This document shows, piece after piece, positions 8,666-17,208 of a DNA stretch of 34,194 bases. Within the stretch, counting starts at the first letter, position 1, and each line of letters opens with the position of its first letter. Source of the DNA: Sulfuritalea sp. (lineage in GTDB: Bacteria > Pseudomonadota > Gammaproteobacteria > Burkholderiales > Rhodocyclaceae). The stretch lies in NCBI GenBank assembly GCA_016712985.1, contig JADJQA010000060.1, forward strand, positions 1 to 34,194, written 5' to 3'. The notes beneath the pieces are model-generated. The model made no database searches. It was not told the origin of the DNA and worked only from the letters and a program-made list of their open reading frames with translations. Both the position numbers and the translations under genes were made by a program.

Positions 8666-9409
8666 CAGCCGCCCTTTCGCGCCGCCATGGTCCGTCTCAT
8701 GAAGCAAAGATCCTCCCAAGCCTTGGCCTTGTCCAGCAACGTACGCAGCAAATAGGCAGGATGATAGGTAATGATCAGCGGGATGCCATGATAGTCGTGC
8801 AGCTTCCCGCGCGCGGCGGCGATCTTGACTTCCGCTTGCAACAGCGTTTGTGCAGCCGGCCGGCCCAGCGCGACAATCAGCTTCGGCTGAATCAATTCTA
8901 TCTGCCGCTGCAGATATGGCCTGCAGGCAACCATCTCTTCCGGCGCGGGCGTCCGGTTCTCGGGCGGCCGACATTTCACGGCATTGGCGATATACACGTC
9001 CTGACCCCGCTTGAGACCGATGGCCGCCAGCATGTTGTCGAGCAGCTTGCCGGCCTGGCCGACGAAGGGTTCGCCGCACTGATCCTCTTCCGCCCCCGGT
9101 CCCTCGCCGACGAATAGCCAGTCGCCCGCACGATCGCCGACACCCAGCACCGCCTGCTTGCGCGCCTCGCAAAGTCGGCATTGGCGGCACGCCGCCACGG
9201 CGGTGGCAGAGTTCGTCCCAGGTCATGCCGGCATGCGGAGCAGTCACCGTCGCGGCCAGCGCGACCTTCGCCACCGCGGGCGTGTGCATCGGCGCAGGAG
9301 CAGGCGGCACAGGCGCCGCAACCGCCTCGATCGATGACGACACCGCACGCAACTTCCAGAGGGGCCCCAGGCCCATCTCGCGCAGGATCTGTTCGCGACC
9401 CAAAGTCAT
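8665..9409 (-). CDS. Uracil-DNA glycosylase, family 4, Fe-S type (single frameshift as read)
   Basis: Removes uracil from DNA in base-excision repair. After a variable N-terminal extension (MTLGREQILREMGLGPLWKL, then a proline/alanine-rich linker) comes the catalytic domain. It has a Cys-rich start AACRQCRLCEARKQAV, the active-site motif GEGPGAEEDQCGEPFVGQAG, ANAVKCRPPENRTPAPEEM with a second Cys pair, and ITYHPAYLLR near the C-terminus. The cysteines fit a 4Fe-4S cluster. Frames change near 9204-9211, between MTWDEL and VAACRQC; removing one base would restore a protein of about 247 aa. The start ATG overlaps the rimI stop (ATGA at 9406-9409). The C-terminal piece alone (8665-9198) holds all catalytic motifs. 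Confidence 0.88.
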
Positions 9410-9846
9410 ATGTCACGCGCCATCACGATGGCGTCCTCACGTCCTTCATGCCCCTGATAATAATCGCGGCGACGACCAATTTCGTCGAAACCGTGACGCT
9501 GGTAGAAGCTCCGTGCGGCAACGTTGCCATCGCGCACCTCAAGCAGAATGCGCGTTGCCGCCTGGTTTCTGGTCAGCCCAGAAAGCTGGAGCAGCAGTGC
9601 CGAGCCACGGCCGCCACGCTGTAACTCCGGCAGCACGCTGATGTTGAGCAAATGGATTTCATCCACCACCTGCATCGTCACTGCATAACCGACCATCCGC
9701 CCCTCCTCCAGCGCCAGCCAGCCGCCATGGCCGGCCGCCAGGGAGTCGGCAAAATTGCCGCGTGTCCACGGAAAGCGATGAATGCGCTGTTCCGCGTCGG
9801 CCACTGCATTCAGATCGGCTTCCGTCATCACCCGCAAGTGAAGCAC
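9406..9846 (-). CDS. rimI: Ribosomal protein S18 alanine N-acetyltransferase RimI
   Basis: A GNAT acetyltransferase that modifies the N-terminal alanine of ribosomal protein S18. It has the strand-helix opening LRVMTEADLNAVADAE, then HRFPWTRGNFADSL. The acetyl-CoA binding stretch is SVLPELQRGGRGSALL, and FYQRHGFDEIGRRRDYY and REDAIVMA follow near the end, all typical of RimI. The GTG at 9846 overlaps the tsaB stop (TAGTG) and provides the first beta strand, giving 146 aa. An internal ATG at 9828 would give 140 aa and cut that strand, so I prefer the GTG. The C-terminus overlaps the glycosylase start. The tsaB-rimI-udg order recurs in proteobacteria. Confidence 0.9.
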   Translation of the reverse strand: MLHLRVMTEADLNAVADAEQRIHRFPWTRGNFADSLAAGHGGWLALEEGRMVGYAVTMQVVDEIHLLNISVLPELQRGGRGSALLLQLSGLTRNQAATRILLEVRDGNVAARSFYQRHGFDEIGRRRDYYQGHEGREDAIVMARDI

Positions 9847-10535
9847 TATTTGGCGCCGCCGCGCGCCAGTCGCTCGGCGGTGGTCAATGCCACCTTGTCG
9901 CGCACATAAATCGGCTGCGCCAAAGCCGCCCCCACAGTCTCGCCGCGGGCAAACCGGGGTGCCGCGAGACGCAGCACCGCAGCGGCGGTGGGAAATACAT
10001 CGGCACGCACACCCTTGAGGTCGGGTTTGCGCGCCAGCAGCGGCGCCCCATACGCGGCAAAGCCGTCGCCGACGCCGCAACCGCCGGAGAACGTCGGCGC
10101 CGGCGCCGCGGCGGGCGGTACGCAAACCGGCGCCATCAGTTGCGTGACCCGATCCCCCTCGACCCGATAGGCGGCGCAATAGACTTCATTCATCCGCGCA
10201 TCGAGGCAGGTCCAGACATCGCGTTCGCCCGAAGCCAGCCCCAATGCCTCCAGGGTTGACACCGGGACCACCGGCAGATCGAGGCCGTAGGCCAGACCCT
10301 GCGCCGCGCCACAGGCCAGACGCAGCCCGGTAAAGCCGCCGGGCCCGGCGCCGAAGGCGATGCCATCGATTTGGGCCGGCACCAGCCCGGCTTCCTGGAG
10401 CAGTTCATGCACCCAGGGCAACAGGCGTTCAGAGCCTCCGTTGGGCAATTCTTCCGCGCGCTCGATCATTTCGCCGTCCTGCCACAGCGCAACCGACAGG
10501 CGCCGCGTCGCGGTTTCGAAAGCCAGAAGGCGCAT
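9846..10535 (-). CDS. tsaB: tRNA t6A modification protein TsaB
   Basis: TsaB (YeaZ) partners TsaD and TsaE in making N6-threonylcarbamoyladenosine at position 37 of ANN-decoding tRNAs. The 229-aa product has the ASKHA-fold start MRLLAFETATRRLSVAL, the motif FGAGPGGFTGLRLACGAAQG at 61-80, and the usual length (231 in E. coli). The frame stays open upstream for 25 codons into a repeat, but MRLLAFETAT at 10535 matches the family start. It is the first gene of a tightly overlapping set with rimI and the glycosylase. The promoter must lie in the 190-base gap to 10726, which also contains a hairpin repeat. Confidence 0.93.
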   Translation of the reverse strand: MRLLAFETATRRLSVALWQDGEMIERAEELPNGGSERLLPWVHELLQEAGLVPAQIDGIAFGAGPGGFTGLRLACGAAQGLAYGLDLPVVPVSTLEALGLASGERDVWTCLDARMNEVYCAAYRVEGDRVTQLMAPVCVPPAAAPAPTFSGGCGVGDGFAAYGAPLLARKPDLKGVRADVFPTAAAVLRLAAPRFARGETVGAALAQPIYVRDKVALTTAERLARGGAK

Positions 10536-10571
10536 GTCTAAACCGACCGACAACCGCCCGCGGCGCAGACT

Positions 10572-10662
10572 GCGCAGAGGCGCAGAGAACGCAGAGAGTA
10601 GCAACGCCAAACACTCGTCGGATGACGGCTTGAATTTCCTCTGCGACCTCTGCGCCTCCGCG
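10572..10662. repeat. Intergenic hairpin repeat, CGCAGAGGCGCAGAG family, copy 1
   Basis: Left arm GCGCAGAGGCGCAGAG-AACGCAGAGA (10572-10597) pairs with right arm CCTCTGCGACCTCTGCGCCTCCGCG (10638-10662) around a loop of about 40 bases. It lies between the SPFH gene stop and the tsaB start. The right arm and its flank (CTGCGCCTCCGCG...GTTGAAAG) match copy 3 at 12191-12234; a diverged relative sits at 26321-26382. No T-run follows, so it is not an ordinary terminator. Confidence 0.75.
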
Positions 10663-10725
10663 TCCTCAGCGTTGAAAGAGCTTGCATTTGCGTTCCTCAG
10701 GGAGCCGGAGACCTCCAGACAGCGC

Positions 10726-11580
10726 TTACTTGCGGCTGCCGAGAATGCCGCGCAGCGTGTCCTGGATGTCGGCGGGAATCAGCACGGTCTTGGCATTGTC
10801 CGACTTCGCCAGATTGCCGATGGCCTGGATATACTTCTCACCTAGCATATAGCGCATGGGCGCGTCCTCGGTGCCGATGGCGGCGGCAACCCGTTTGATG
10901 GCCTCGGCCGAGGCATCGGCCAGCGTCACCTGTGCTTCGGCTTGCAGGCGCGCGGCTTGCAGTTGCGCCTCGGCATTCAGAATGGTGGCCTGCTTGGTAC
11001 CTTCCGCCTTGGTCACCATGGCCTTGCGCTCGCGCTCGGCGGACGCCTGCGCTTCCATGGCGCGCTGCATGGATTCCGATGGATTGATGTCCTGGATCTC
11101 GACCGACTTCACCGTGAGGCCCCAGTCGATGGCTTCGTCGGCCACGCCTTCGCGCAGGCGCGCCTTGATCTTGTCCCGGTTTGACAGAGCCTCGTCGAGG
11201 GTCATGTCACCGATGATCGAGCGCAGCGTGGTCATGATCATGTTGCGGATCGCCTCGGAGAAATCCGTTACGCCATAGACCGCCTTGATCGGATCGGTAA
11301 CCTTGATGAAGGCGATCGCGTTGGTCAGGATCACCGCATTGTCCCGGGTGATGACCTCCTGCTCCTGAACATCCAGGATGATGTCCTTGGTCACCAGCTT
11401 GTAGGCCACCTTGTCAAGGTAGGGAATGATGATGTTGAGGCCGGGACGCACGGTCGTGTGGTATTTGCCCAGCCGCTCGACGATCCATTCCTCACCTTGC
11501 GGCACGATGCGAACGCCCTTGGCGATCGTGACGGCGACAAAAACGAATACCGCGACTACAAAAATGGCGAACTCGCCCAT
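10726..11580 (-). CDS. SPFH/stomatin-like membrane protein (QmcA/paraslipin type)
   Basis: A 284-aa bitopic membrane protein. One N-terminal membrane helix (about 4-19) is followed by the SPFH/Band-7 domain (about 20-190: RIVPQGEEWIVERLGKYH, VRPGLNIIIPYLDKVAYK, EVITRDNAVILTNAIAFIKV). A coiled-coil helix rich in Ala, Glu and Gln (about 190-245) and a short C-terminal tail complete it. Proteins of this type form oligomeric scaffolds in the inner membrane and influence membrane proteases such as FtsH. AAGGGG lies 6 bases before the ATG. The gene is 11 bases downstream of an nfeD-like gene on the same strand, the classic NfeD-SPFH pair, which supports an operon and joint role in membrane quality control. 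Specific function is inferred. Confidence 0.92.
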   Translation of the reverse strand: MGEFAIFVVAVFVFVAVTIAKGVRIVPQGEEWIVERLGKYHTTVRPGLNIIIPYLDKVAYKLVTKDIILDVQEQEVITRDNAVILTNAIAFIKVTDPIKAVYGVTDFSEAIRNMIMTTLRSIIGDMTLDEALSNRDKIKARLREGVADEAIDWGLTVKSVEIQDINPSESMQRAMEAQASAERERKAMVTKAEGTKQATILNAEAQLQAARLQAEAQVTLADASAEAIKRVAAAIGTEDAPMRYMLGEKYIQAIGNLAKSDNAKTVLIPADIQDTLRGILGSRK

Positions 11581-11591
11581 GACTTGCCCCT

Positions 11592-12042
11592 TCAGTACTT
11601 GCCAACCTTGAGAAACTGGCCATCCACCGCCAGCACCTTGACCCGCTCCCCCGCCGCGATGGCTTCATCCGCAAGACAGGGCCAGACATCCGAACCCATT
11701 ATCGGTTTCTGGAAGCGCACCTCCCCTTGCACCGAAGCCACCCCCAGGGGCTCGACCGCGCACCAGAACGCCGATCTCGCCAAGCACCTCATTGGCCTGT
11801 CCGGAGCGCGTCTTGCTCCCGTCCTTGCGCAAGACCCTGAACCAGAGCACGGTCATCGCCACCGACGCGGCAGTCCACAGCAGGATCTGCGCGCTGAATG
11901 CCATGCCAGGCACCACCAGCATGGCGATGCCCACCAGCAGGGCTCCCAAGCCAAACCAGATGATGAAGAAGGCGGGCAAGACGAGTTCGGCCAGGCCCAG
12001 CCCGAGGCCGAGGACCATCCAGTGCCACCAGGCAAGTTCCAT
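11592..12042 (-). CDS. NfeD-like membrane protein, short form (frameshift as read)
   Basis: The N-terminal half has three or four hydrophobic helices (MELAWWHWMVLGLGLGLAEL, then FFIIWFGLGALLVGIAML and ILLWTAASVAMTVLWF). The C-terminal half is a small OB-fold domain ending in AIAAGERVKVLAVDGQFLKV. The two halves are in different frames: reading changes near 11757-11763, from EIGVLVR to AVEPLGVASVQGEV. Loss of a CG dinucleotide in GCGCGCGG is a simple explanation. Restored, it gives about 150 aa, normal for the short NfeD family that partners SPFH proteins. The ATG at 12042 is preceded by GAAGGAT. It lies directly upstream of the SPFH gene and is very likely its functional partner. Confidence 0.85.
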
Positions 12043-12190
12043 ATCCTTCGTGTCCTTTCGCAGACTGCTGCCGAGTCGCGGGCCGCCGCAGCACGTCCGC
12101 GGGATCACTCTGCGGAAGGCCGCATGGCGCCCGGCAATCGGCATTTTATCGCCATTGCGATACGCCCCCCTGCCTTGAACGATTGAACCC

Positions 12191-12234
12191 GAAACCGCTG
12201 CGTCTCCGCGGTCTCCGTGTTGAAAGCGGTTTCA
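12191..12234. repeat. Intergenic hairpin repeat, same family, copy 3, at the methyltransferase stop
   Basis: GAAACCGCT (12191-12199) pairs with AGCGGTTTC (about 12225-12233). The segment between them, CTGCGTCTCCGCGGTCTCCG...GTTGAAAG, matches the right arm of the repeat at 10638-10676. The stem covers the TGA stop of the RNA methyltransferase gene (minus strand). It lies in the 189-base gap before nfeD. No U-run follows on either strand. Confidence 0.6.
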
Positions 12235-13071
12235 CTTGGGCGCGCACGGATCGGCGCTTCGCGTTTCTTCGAGATCTGCCGTGCCGCTCGAACTCCGCAA
12301 GCAGCGCTGGCGCCTCGCCTCGAACAGACACACCGCGATTGCCGCCGCGACGTTGAGTGATTCGGTGCCGCTTGCCAGCGGAATCGTCGCGCGAATTTTC
12401 GCCGCCGCGATGAGTTGCGGTGCAAGTCCCGCACCTTCGTTACCCACCAGCCAGATGATCGGTCCGGTCAGATCAAGTTCATGGAGACTCGCGCCACCGT
12501 GGGCAACGGTTGCTATCGAAGTTGCCGGGCAGGCCGCCAGGATTGCCTGCAAATCCACCTGTTCACGGATCGCCAGGGAGAAATGAGCTCCCTGCGCGGC
12601 GCGCAACACCCTGGGCGTCCACGCGCCGGCACAGCCCATGCCCAGAACTACGTCGCGCAAACCCGCGGCTGCGGCAGTGCGCAGGATCGCACCCACGTTG
12701 CCGGCATCCTGCACCGCATCGAGCAGCACTGCATCGGACGAGGGTGCGCCCCCGACAACCGGCGGTATGTCGATCACCGCGGCGATGCCGGTCGGAGTGG
12801 CCACCCCGGAAATCTCACGGAACAGGCTGTCGCGCAGAATCGCCCGGTCGGCACCGGCAGCGCCTTGCATCAAGGCGACAATTTCCGCATTCTGCCGCCC
12901 GCTTTCACTTACCAGCAACTGCCTGACAACGATGTTGCGCGCGAAACAGGTTGCCACCAGATGAATCCCGTCGATCAGCGCGCACCCCTGCCGGCGCGGA
13001 TCATCGACCAGGGCGCGCAGCGCCTTGAAGCTTGGATTCTCGCGAGAAGTAATGTGGCGCGGTTCGCTCAT
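12232..13071 (-). CDS. SpoU/TrmH-family RNA 2'-O-methyltransferase
   Basis: A 279-aa SPOUT methyltransferase with an N-terminal substrate-binding domain (about 1-105: ITSRENPSFKALRALVDD). The catalytic knot follows: motif 1 VQDAGNVGAILRTAAAAGL (120-138, with Asn125 and Arg131), motif 2 WLVGNEGAG (207-215), and motif 3 IPLASGTESLNVAAAIA (230-246). Together these bind S-adenosylmethionine and transfer the methyl group to a ribose 2'-OH, most often in 23S rRNA. The start ATG at 13071 gives the standard family opening. The C-terminus past residue 256 is a polar tail running into a repeat. It lies downstream of rnhB in the lpx-rnhB block, a position where betaproteobacteria commonly carry this gene. 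The exact nucleotide target is not readable. Confidence 0.9.
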   Translation of the reverse strand: MSEPRHITSRENPSFKALRALVDDPRRQGCALIDGIHLVATCFARNIVVRQLLVSESGRQNAEIVALMQGAAGADRAILRDSLFREISGVATPTGIAAVIDIPPVVGGAPSSDAVLLDAVQDAGNVGAILRTAAAAGLRDVVLGMGCAGAWTPRVLRAAQGAHFSLAIREQVDLQAILAACPATSIATVAHGGASLHELDLTGPIIWLVGNEGAGLAPQLIAAAKIRATIPLASGTESLNVAAAIAVCLFEARRQRCLRSSSGTADLEETRSADPCAPK

Positions 13072-13188
13072 CTCAAACCGGACATGCCGGAACCCGAAAC
13101 CGCGGCATCGCGGAAGCGCGGAAGGGATCGCAGACTCACGATGGCTGCGCCGCATCGCTCCAAACCTCTGCGCCCGTGCGCTGCGGTC

Positions 13189-13785
13189 CTATGAGTCATG
13201 GTGCGGCGCCATTTTCTGTTGACCTCGCAGCAGCGCTCGCACCGGCGCGAAGCTCTTCCGGTGACAACCGGCGGGGCCGTGAAGCTGCAGCGCGACACGA
13301 TGCGCCGCCGTGTCATAGCCCTTGTGACGATCCAGTGCATACTGCGGAAAAGCCTGGTGGAGACGTTGCATTTCGGCGTCGCGCGCGGTCTTGGCGAGAA
13401 TCGATGCAGCCGAAATCGCCGGCTCCGTGGCATCGCCGCGGATGATGGCGCGCGCCGGAAGATCCAGGGACGGGCAGCAATTGCCGTCGATCAATACCTC
13501 GTCCGGTCGCACTGACAAGGACTCCACCGCACGGCGCATCGCCAGCAGTGTTGCCTGCAGGATGTTGATGCTGTCGATTTCCTCCACGGATGCCCAGGCA
13601 ACGCCGAACGCCAGGGCCCTCTCTCGGATTTCCAGCGCCAAACGCTCGCGCTTGCCGGCGGAAAGCTTCTTGGAGTCGGCCAGCCCCGCGATGGGCTGCG
13701 CCGGATCGAGGATCACCGCAGCCGCGCAGACTGGTCCGGCGAGAGGACCCCGTCCGGCCTCGTCGACGCCGCAGACCAGATGCAT
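13189..13785 (-). CDS. rnhB: Ribonuclease HII
   Basis: RNase HII cuts the RNA strand of RNA-DNA hybrids and removes single ribonucleotides from DNA. The 198-aa product opens with the metal-binding signature CGVDEAGRGPLAGPV (Asp8, Glu9). It continues with LADSKKLSAGKRERL, EVLIDGN (third acidic residue) and AISAASILAKTARD, the standard motif order. The ATG at 13785 shares a base with the lpxB stop (TGATG), so the long upstream extension of the frame is not used. It is the last gene of the overlapping lpxD-fabZ-lpxA-lpxB-rnhB chain. The 117 bases to the methyltransferase gene hold no further gene. Confidence 0.95.
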   Translation of the reverse strand: MHLVCGVDEAGRGPLAGPVCAAAVILDPAQPIAGLADSKKLSAGKRERLALEIRERALAFGVAWASVEEIDSINILQATLLAMRRAVESLSVRPDEVLIDGNCCPSLDLPARAIIRGDATEPAISAASILAKTARDAEMQRLHQAFPQYALDRHKGYDTAAHRVALQLHGPAGCHRKSFAPVRALLRGQQKMAPHHDS

Positions 13786-14927
13786 CACGCCTGTTTCAGG
13801 TACGGCAGCACGGCAGCCGCGGCTTTCTGCGCGGTGTCCTGCCGCAGCAGGCGATGGATGCCGTCGAAAACGCGTGCGATGCAGGCGCCTGCCTGGCGGT
13901 CGACCAGCAGGTTGCCCAGCGCCTGGGCAAGGTTCTCCGGCGTCGCCTCTTCCTGCAGAAACTCTGGCACCACGAAGCGCCCCGCGAGAATATTTGGCAG
14001 CCCTACCCAGGGCAGATAACCCATGCCGCGCATCAACCGCCAGGACCACGGCGACATCTTGTAGACGATCACCATGGGCCGGCCGACCAGCGCGGTTTCC
14101 AGCGTGGCGGTACCGCTTGCAACCAGCGCCGCGTCGCTGGCCGCGACGGCATCCGTCGCATGGCCGAACATCAGGGTAAAGGGCAATTCGTTGGCCTTCA
14201 GCTTCCACAGCGCGGTTTCGAATTGCAGCCGCGTTTCCCGCGAAACCAGCGGCACGAGGAACTGCAAGCCGGGATAGCGCCCCAGCAGCAGCTTGGCAGT
14301 CTCGATCACCGTCTCTCCCATGAAATGCAATTCCGACTTGCGACTGCCCGGCAGCAACGCAATCACCGGCCGGTCGACTGGCACGCCGAGCCGCTCGCGT
14401 ACCGCGCGCTGGTCGATCGCCAAAGGAATCACATCGGCCATCGGGTGGCCGACATAGCTGCACTTTACCGCGGTGTCCTTGTACAGCTCGGGTTCGAACG
14501 GATACAGGGCAAGCATGTGACTCACCGACTGGACGATCTTTTTCATCCGGTTCCGGCGCCAGGCCCAGATCGACGGACTGACATAGTGGATGGTGGGAAT
14601 TCCGTTGCGCTTGAGGCGCTTTTCCAGCCAAAGATTGAAATCGGGACCGTCGACGCCGATGAAGATACTCGGTGGGTCTTTCAGCAAATGACGCAACAGT
14701 TGCCGCCGCATGCTGGCGATTGCCCGATAGTTCCGCAGCACTTCGGCATAGCCGTGGATCGCCAGCATCTCCGCCGGCCAGAGCGAGGCAAATTTCTCGC
14801 GCTGCATCTTCGGTCCGCCGATGCCGTAAAACTGCACATCCGGCAGATGCTGCTTCAACGCAATGATCAGATGTGCGGCAAGCTGGTCGCTGGATGCTTC
14901 GCCAGCCACCATGGCAATCCGTAGCAT
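13785..14927 (-). CDS. lpxB: Lipid-A-disaccharide synthase
   Basis: LpxB joins UDP-2,3-diacylglucosamine to lipid X, giving the lipid A disaccharide at the inner face of the cytoplasmic membrane. The 380-aa product starts IAMVAGEASSDQLAAHLI and contains FYGIGGPKMQREKF, HYVSPSIWAWRRNRMKKI, ALLPGSRKSELHFM and ALVASGTATLETALVGRPMV, the sugar-nucleotide-binding region of this GT-B glycosyltransferase. Length matches E. coli LpxB (382). Start and stop overlap lpxA and rnhB by one base each. No abnormality was seen. Confidence 0.97.
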   Translation of the reverse strand: MLRIAMVAGEASSDQLAAHLIIALKQHLPDVQFYGIGGPKMQREKFASLWPAEMLAIHGYAEVLRNYRAIASMRRQLLRHLLKDPPSIFIGVDGPDFNLWLEKRLKRNGIPTIHYVSPSIWAWRRNRMKKIVQSVSHMLALYPFEPELYKDTAVKCSYVGHPMADVIPLAIDQRAVRERLGVPVDRPVIALLPGSRKSELHFMGETVIETAKLLLGRYPGLQFLVPLVSRETRLQFETALWKLKANELPFTLMFGHATDAVAASDAALVASGTATLETALVGRPMVIVYKMSPWSWRLMRGMGYLPWVGLPNILAGRFVVPEFLQEEATPENLAQALGNLLVDRQAGACIARVFDGIHRLLRQDTAQKAAAAVLPYLKQA

Positions 14928-15700
14928 CAGCGAATGATCCCGCGTCCCGAAGCGGCGAGAAAGCCGGCGAGCAACTCCAGTTCCGGCACGATGGCTGACT
15001 CGGCCTCGATGCCGGCACGTGCTTCATCAAGTTTCATGCCGGCCCGGTACAGGGTCTTGTAGGCGCGCTTTACCGCGGCCACGGTATCGGCTGAAAAACC
15101 TCGCCGCTTGAGGCCTTCGGCGTTGATGCTGCGCGGCACGGCCGGATTGCCGGCGGCCATGACGAACGGCGGCAGATCCTGCAGCAGGACGCTGCCCACT
15201 GCCGTGAAGCTGTGGGCGCCGACGCGGACGAACTGGTGCACCCCGGTGAAGCCGCCGAGGATCGCCCAGTCGCCGACCTGCACGTGGCCCGCGAGTTGCG
15301 CATTGTTGGCGAAGATCGTGTGGTCGCCGACCTGGCAGTCGTGCGCGAGATGCACGTAGGCCATGATCCAGTTATCGTTGCCAAGGCGGGTGACGCCGGC
15401 ATCCTGCGCCGTGCCGCAGTTGAAGGTGCAGAATTCGCGTATGGTGTTGCGATCGCCGATTTCCAGCCGTGTCGGCTCGCCCGCATACTTCTTGTCCTGG
15501 GGCTGCTCGCCGATCGAACTGAACTGGAAAATGCGATTTGCGCGGCCGATGCGGGTGTGGCCGGATACCACGACGTGGGGACCAATGACCGTGTCGTCGC
15601 CTATTTCGACATGCTCGCCGACAATCGAATAGGGGCCGACAACAACCCTCCGGCCGAGCCGCGCCGCGGGATGGACGATGGCGGTCGGATGGATGCTCAT
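14927..15700 (-). CDS. lpxA: UDP-N-acetylglucosamine O-acyltransferase
   Basis: LpxA starts lipid A synthesis by moving a hydroxyacyl chain from ACP to UDP-GlcNAc. The 257-aa protein is a left-handed beta helix of hexapeptide repeats (residues about 1-185) and a helical C-terminal domain (KRRGFSADTVAAVKRAYKTL). The catalytic histidine lies in VHLAHDCQVG (His120, matching E. coli His125). NNAQLAGHVQVGDWAILGG and VHQFVRVGAHSFTAVGSV follow as expected. It overlaps fabZ and lpxB by one base each in TGATG junctions. Acyl-chain preference cannot be told from sequence alone. Confidence 0.97.
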   Translation of the reverse strand: MSIHPTAIVHPAARLGRRVVVGPYSIVGEHVEIGDDTVIGPHVVVSGHTRIGRANRIFQFSSIGEQPQDKKYAGEPTRLEIGDRNTIREFCTFNCGTAQDAGVTRLGNDNWIMAYVHLAHDCQVGDHTIFANNAQLAGHVQVGDWAILGGFTGVHQFVRVGAHSFTAVGSVLLQDLPPFVMAAGNPAVPRSINAEGLKRRGFSADTVAAVKRAYKTLYRAGMKLDEARAGIEAESAIVPELELLAGFLAASGRGIIR

Positions 15701-16176
15701 CAGGGCGTGGGGCGAAGGGTGCAGATCAGATCTGCTTGCGCCGCTATCCGGCCATCCACTTTGGCCGTGCCCGAATATTTCCAGATACCGCGCTTGATGG
15801 CCTGAATCGTGACCTCAAGCACCAGTTGATCGCCAGGCCCAACCGGCTTCTTGAAGCGCGCATTGTCGATGCCGACGAAGTAGTACACGGAGTCGTCTTT
15901 GGGTTTGCTGCCCATGGTCTTGAAGGAGAGAATTGCCGCGGACTGCGCCATCGCCTCGACCACCAGCACGCCGGGCATCACCGGATGATGCGGGTAGTGG
16001 CCGGGGAAGAACGGCTCATTCACGCTGACATTCTTCAGCGCGGTGATCCGCACGCCGGGAACCAGCTCCAGCACACGGTCGATCAGCAGGATCGGATAGC
16101 GATGCGGCAGGTAGTCGAGAATCTGGTGGATGTCCATGCGGGAATCGACCGCCCCGCTTGTGCCTGCTTCGTTCAT
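15700..16176 (-). CDS. fabZ: 3-hydroxyacyl-ACP dehydratase FabZ
   Basis: FabZ dehydrates 3-hydroxyacyl-ACP in fatty acid elongation and so competes with LpxA/LpxD for hydroxyacyl-ACP, which explains its place in the lpx block. The 158-aa hot-dog protein has ILDYLPHRYPILLIDRVLE, the catalytic histidine in FFPGHYPHHPVMPGV (His60) and the glutamate in LVVEAMAQ (Glu74). The ATG at 16176 overlaps the lpxD stop (ATGA), giving 13 extra residues before MDIHQILDYLP. A start at that inner Met is possible, but the overlap favours 16176. Confidence 0.96.
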   Translation of the reverse strand: MNEAGTSGAVDSRMDIHQILDYLPHRYPILLIDRVLELVPGVRITALKNVSVNEPFFPGHYPHHPVMPGVLVVEAMAQSAAILSFKTMGSKPKDDSVYYFVGIDNARFKKPVGPGDQLVLEVTIQAIKRGIWKYSGTAKVDGRIAAQADLICTLRPTP

Positions 16177-17203
16177 GATTTCTTCTCCAATGCGGCAAGC
16201 CGCTGTTCGAGGACGCGGATCTTGTCGGCCATCGCATCAAGGTGTCGCAGCCGCGCGAAATTCTTCAGCCAACTGGCATGCTCGAGAAAGGGCACCCCGC
16301 CGCTGTAGGTACCGGCTGCCTGAATCGATTTCGTCACCAGCGTGCCCGCGGATACATTGACGTCATCGGCAATGTGCAGGTGGCCGAGGATCATCGCGGC
16401 GCCACCGAATGTACACCGCGCCCCGATCACGGCGCTGCCGGCGATCCCGACGCAGCCTGCCATCGCCGTATGGGCGCCGATCCGCACGTTGTGGCCGACC
16501 TGTATCTGGTTGTCGAGTTTGACGCCATCGCCGATCACCGTGTCGCTGAGGGCGCCGCGATCGATGGTGGTTCCGGCGCCAATCTCGACATCATCACCGA
16601 TCAGCACGCGTCCGACTTGCGGAATCTTGATCCACGCCCCCGCGGTTTCGCGAGCGAAACCAAAGCCATCGGCGCCGAGCACCGCCCCGAATGCACCAGG
16701 CAGCGCGCACCGAGACGACAGCCGGGATAAATCACCACGTTGGCCGCCAGACGGCTGCCAGCACCAATCTCGACCCCGGCACCGATGCTGCAGTTGGCGG
16801 CGATCAGCACCCGCTCGCCGATCTTCGCCCCAGGGCCGATCCAGACATTGGGCCCGATGCTGGCTGTAACAGCCACCTCACCCTCGACGACCGCACTCGA
16901 ATGCACGCCAGGCTCTGGCTCAGGCAGGGGATTGAGCCACTGCGCAACGCGAGCGTAATAGAGATAGGGCTGCGGGGTCAGAATCGCCGCCGCCAGGCCA
17001 TGCGCCGCAGGCGGCGCCATGATCACGGCGGCGGCACGGGTGGTCGACAGCTGCTCGCGATACTTCGGATTGGCGAGAAAGGCCAAGTCGCCGGAACCGG
17101 CGCTTTCAAGCGTTCCGATACGGGAAATCAGCGTCTCTCCGGCGCCGAGCATTTCTCCGCCAAACCGGGCGACAATCTCGTCAAGCCGCAGCACCACGGG
17201 CAC
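16173..17203 (-). CDS. lpxD: UDP-3-O-acylglucosamine N-acyltransferase (single frameshift as read)
   Basis: LpxD adds the second, N-linked hydroxyacyl chain in lipid A synthesis. The N-terminal uridine-binding domain (about 1-100: LRLDEIVARFGGEMLG, GDLAFLANPKYREQL) and the start of the left-handed beta helix are in one frame. The rest (LGADGFGFARETAGAWIKIP, QIQVGHNVRIGAHTAMAGC with the catalytic His, LEHASWLKNFARLRHLD) is in another. The shift lies at a CCCC run (16685-16688): one more G on the sense strand would restore HSGAVLGADGFGF and give 343 aa, against 341 in E. coli. The gene is normally essential, so a sequencing deletion is the likely cause. A GTG start at 17203 is used; several GTG codons follow closely, so the exact start is uncertain. 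Confidence 0.92.
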
Positions 17204-17208
17204 CGCGC

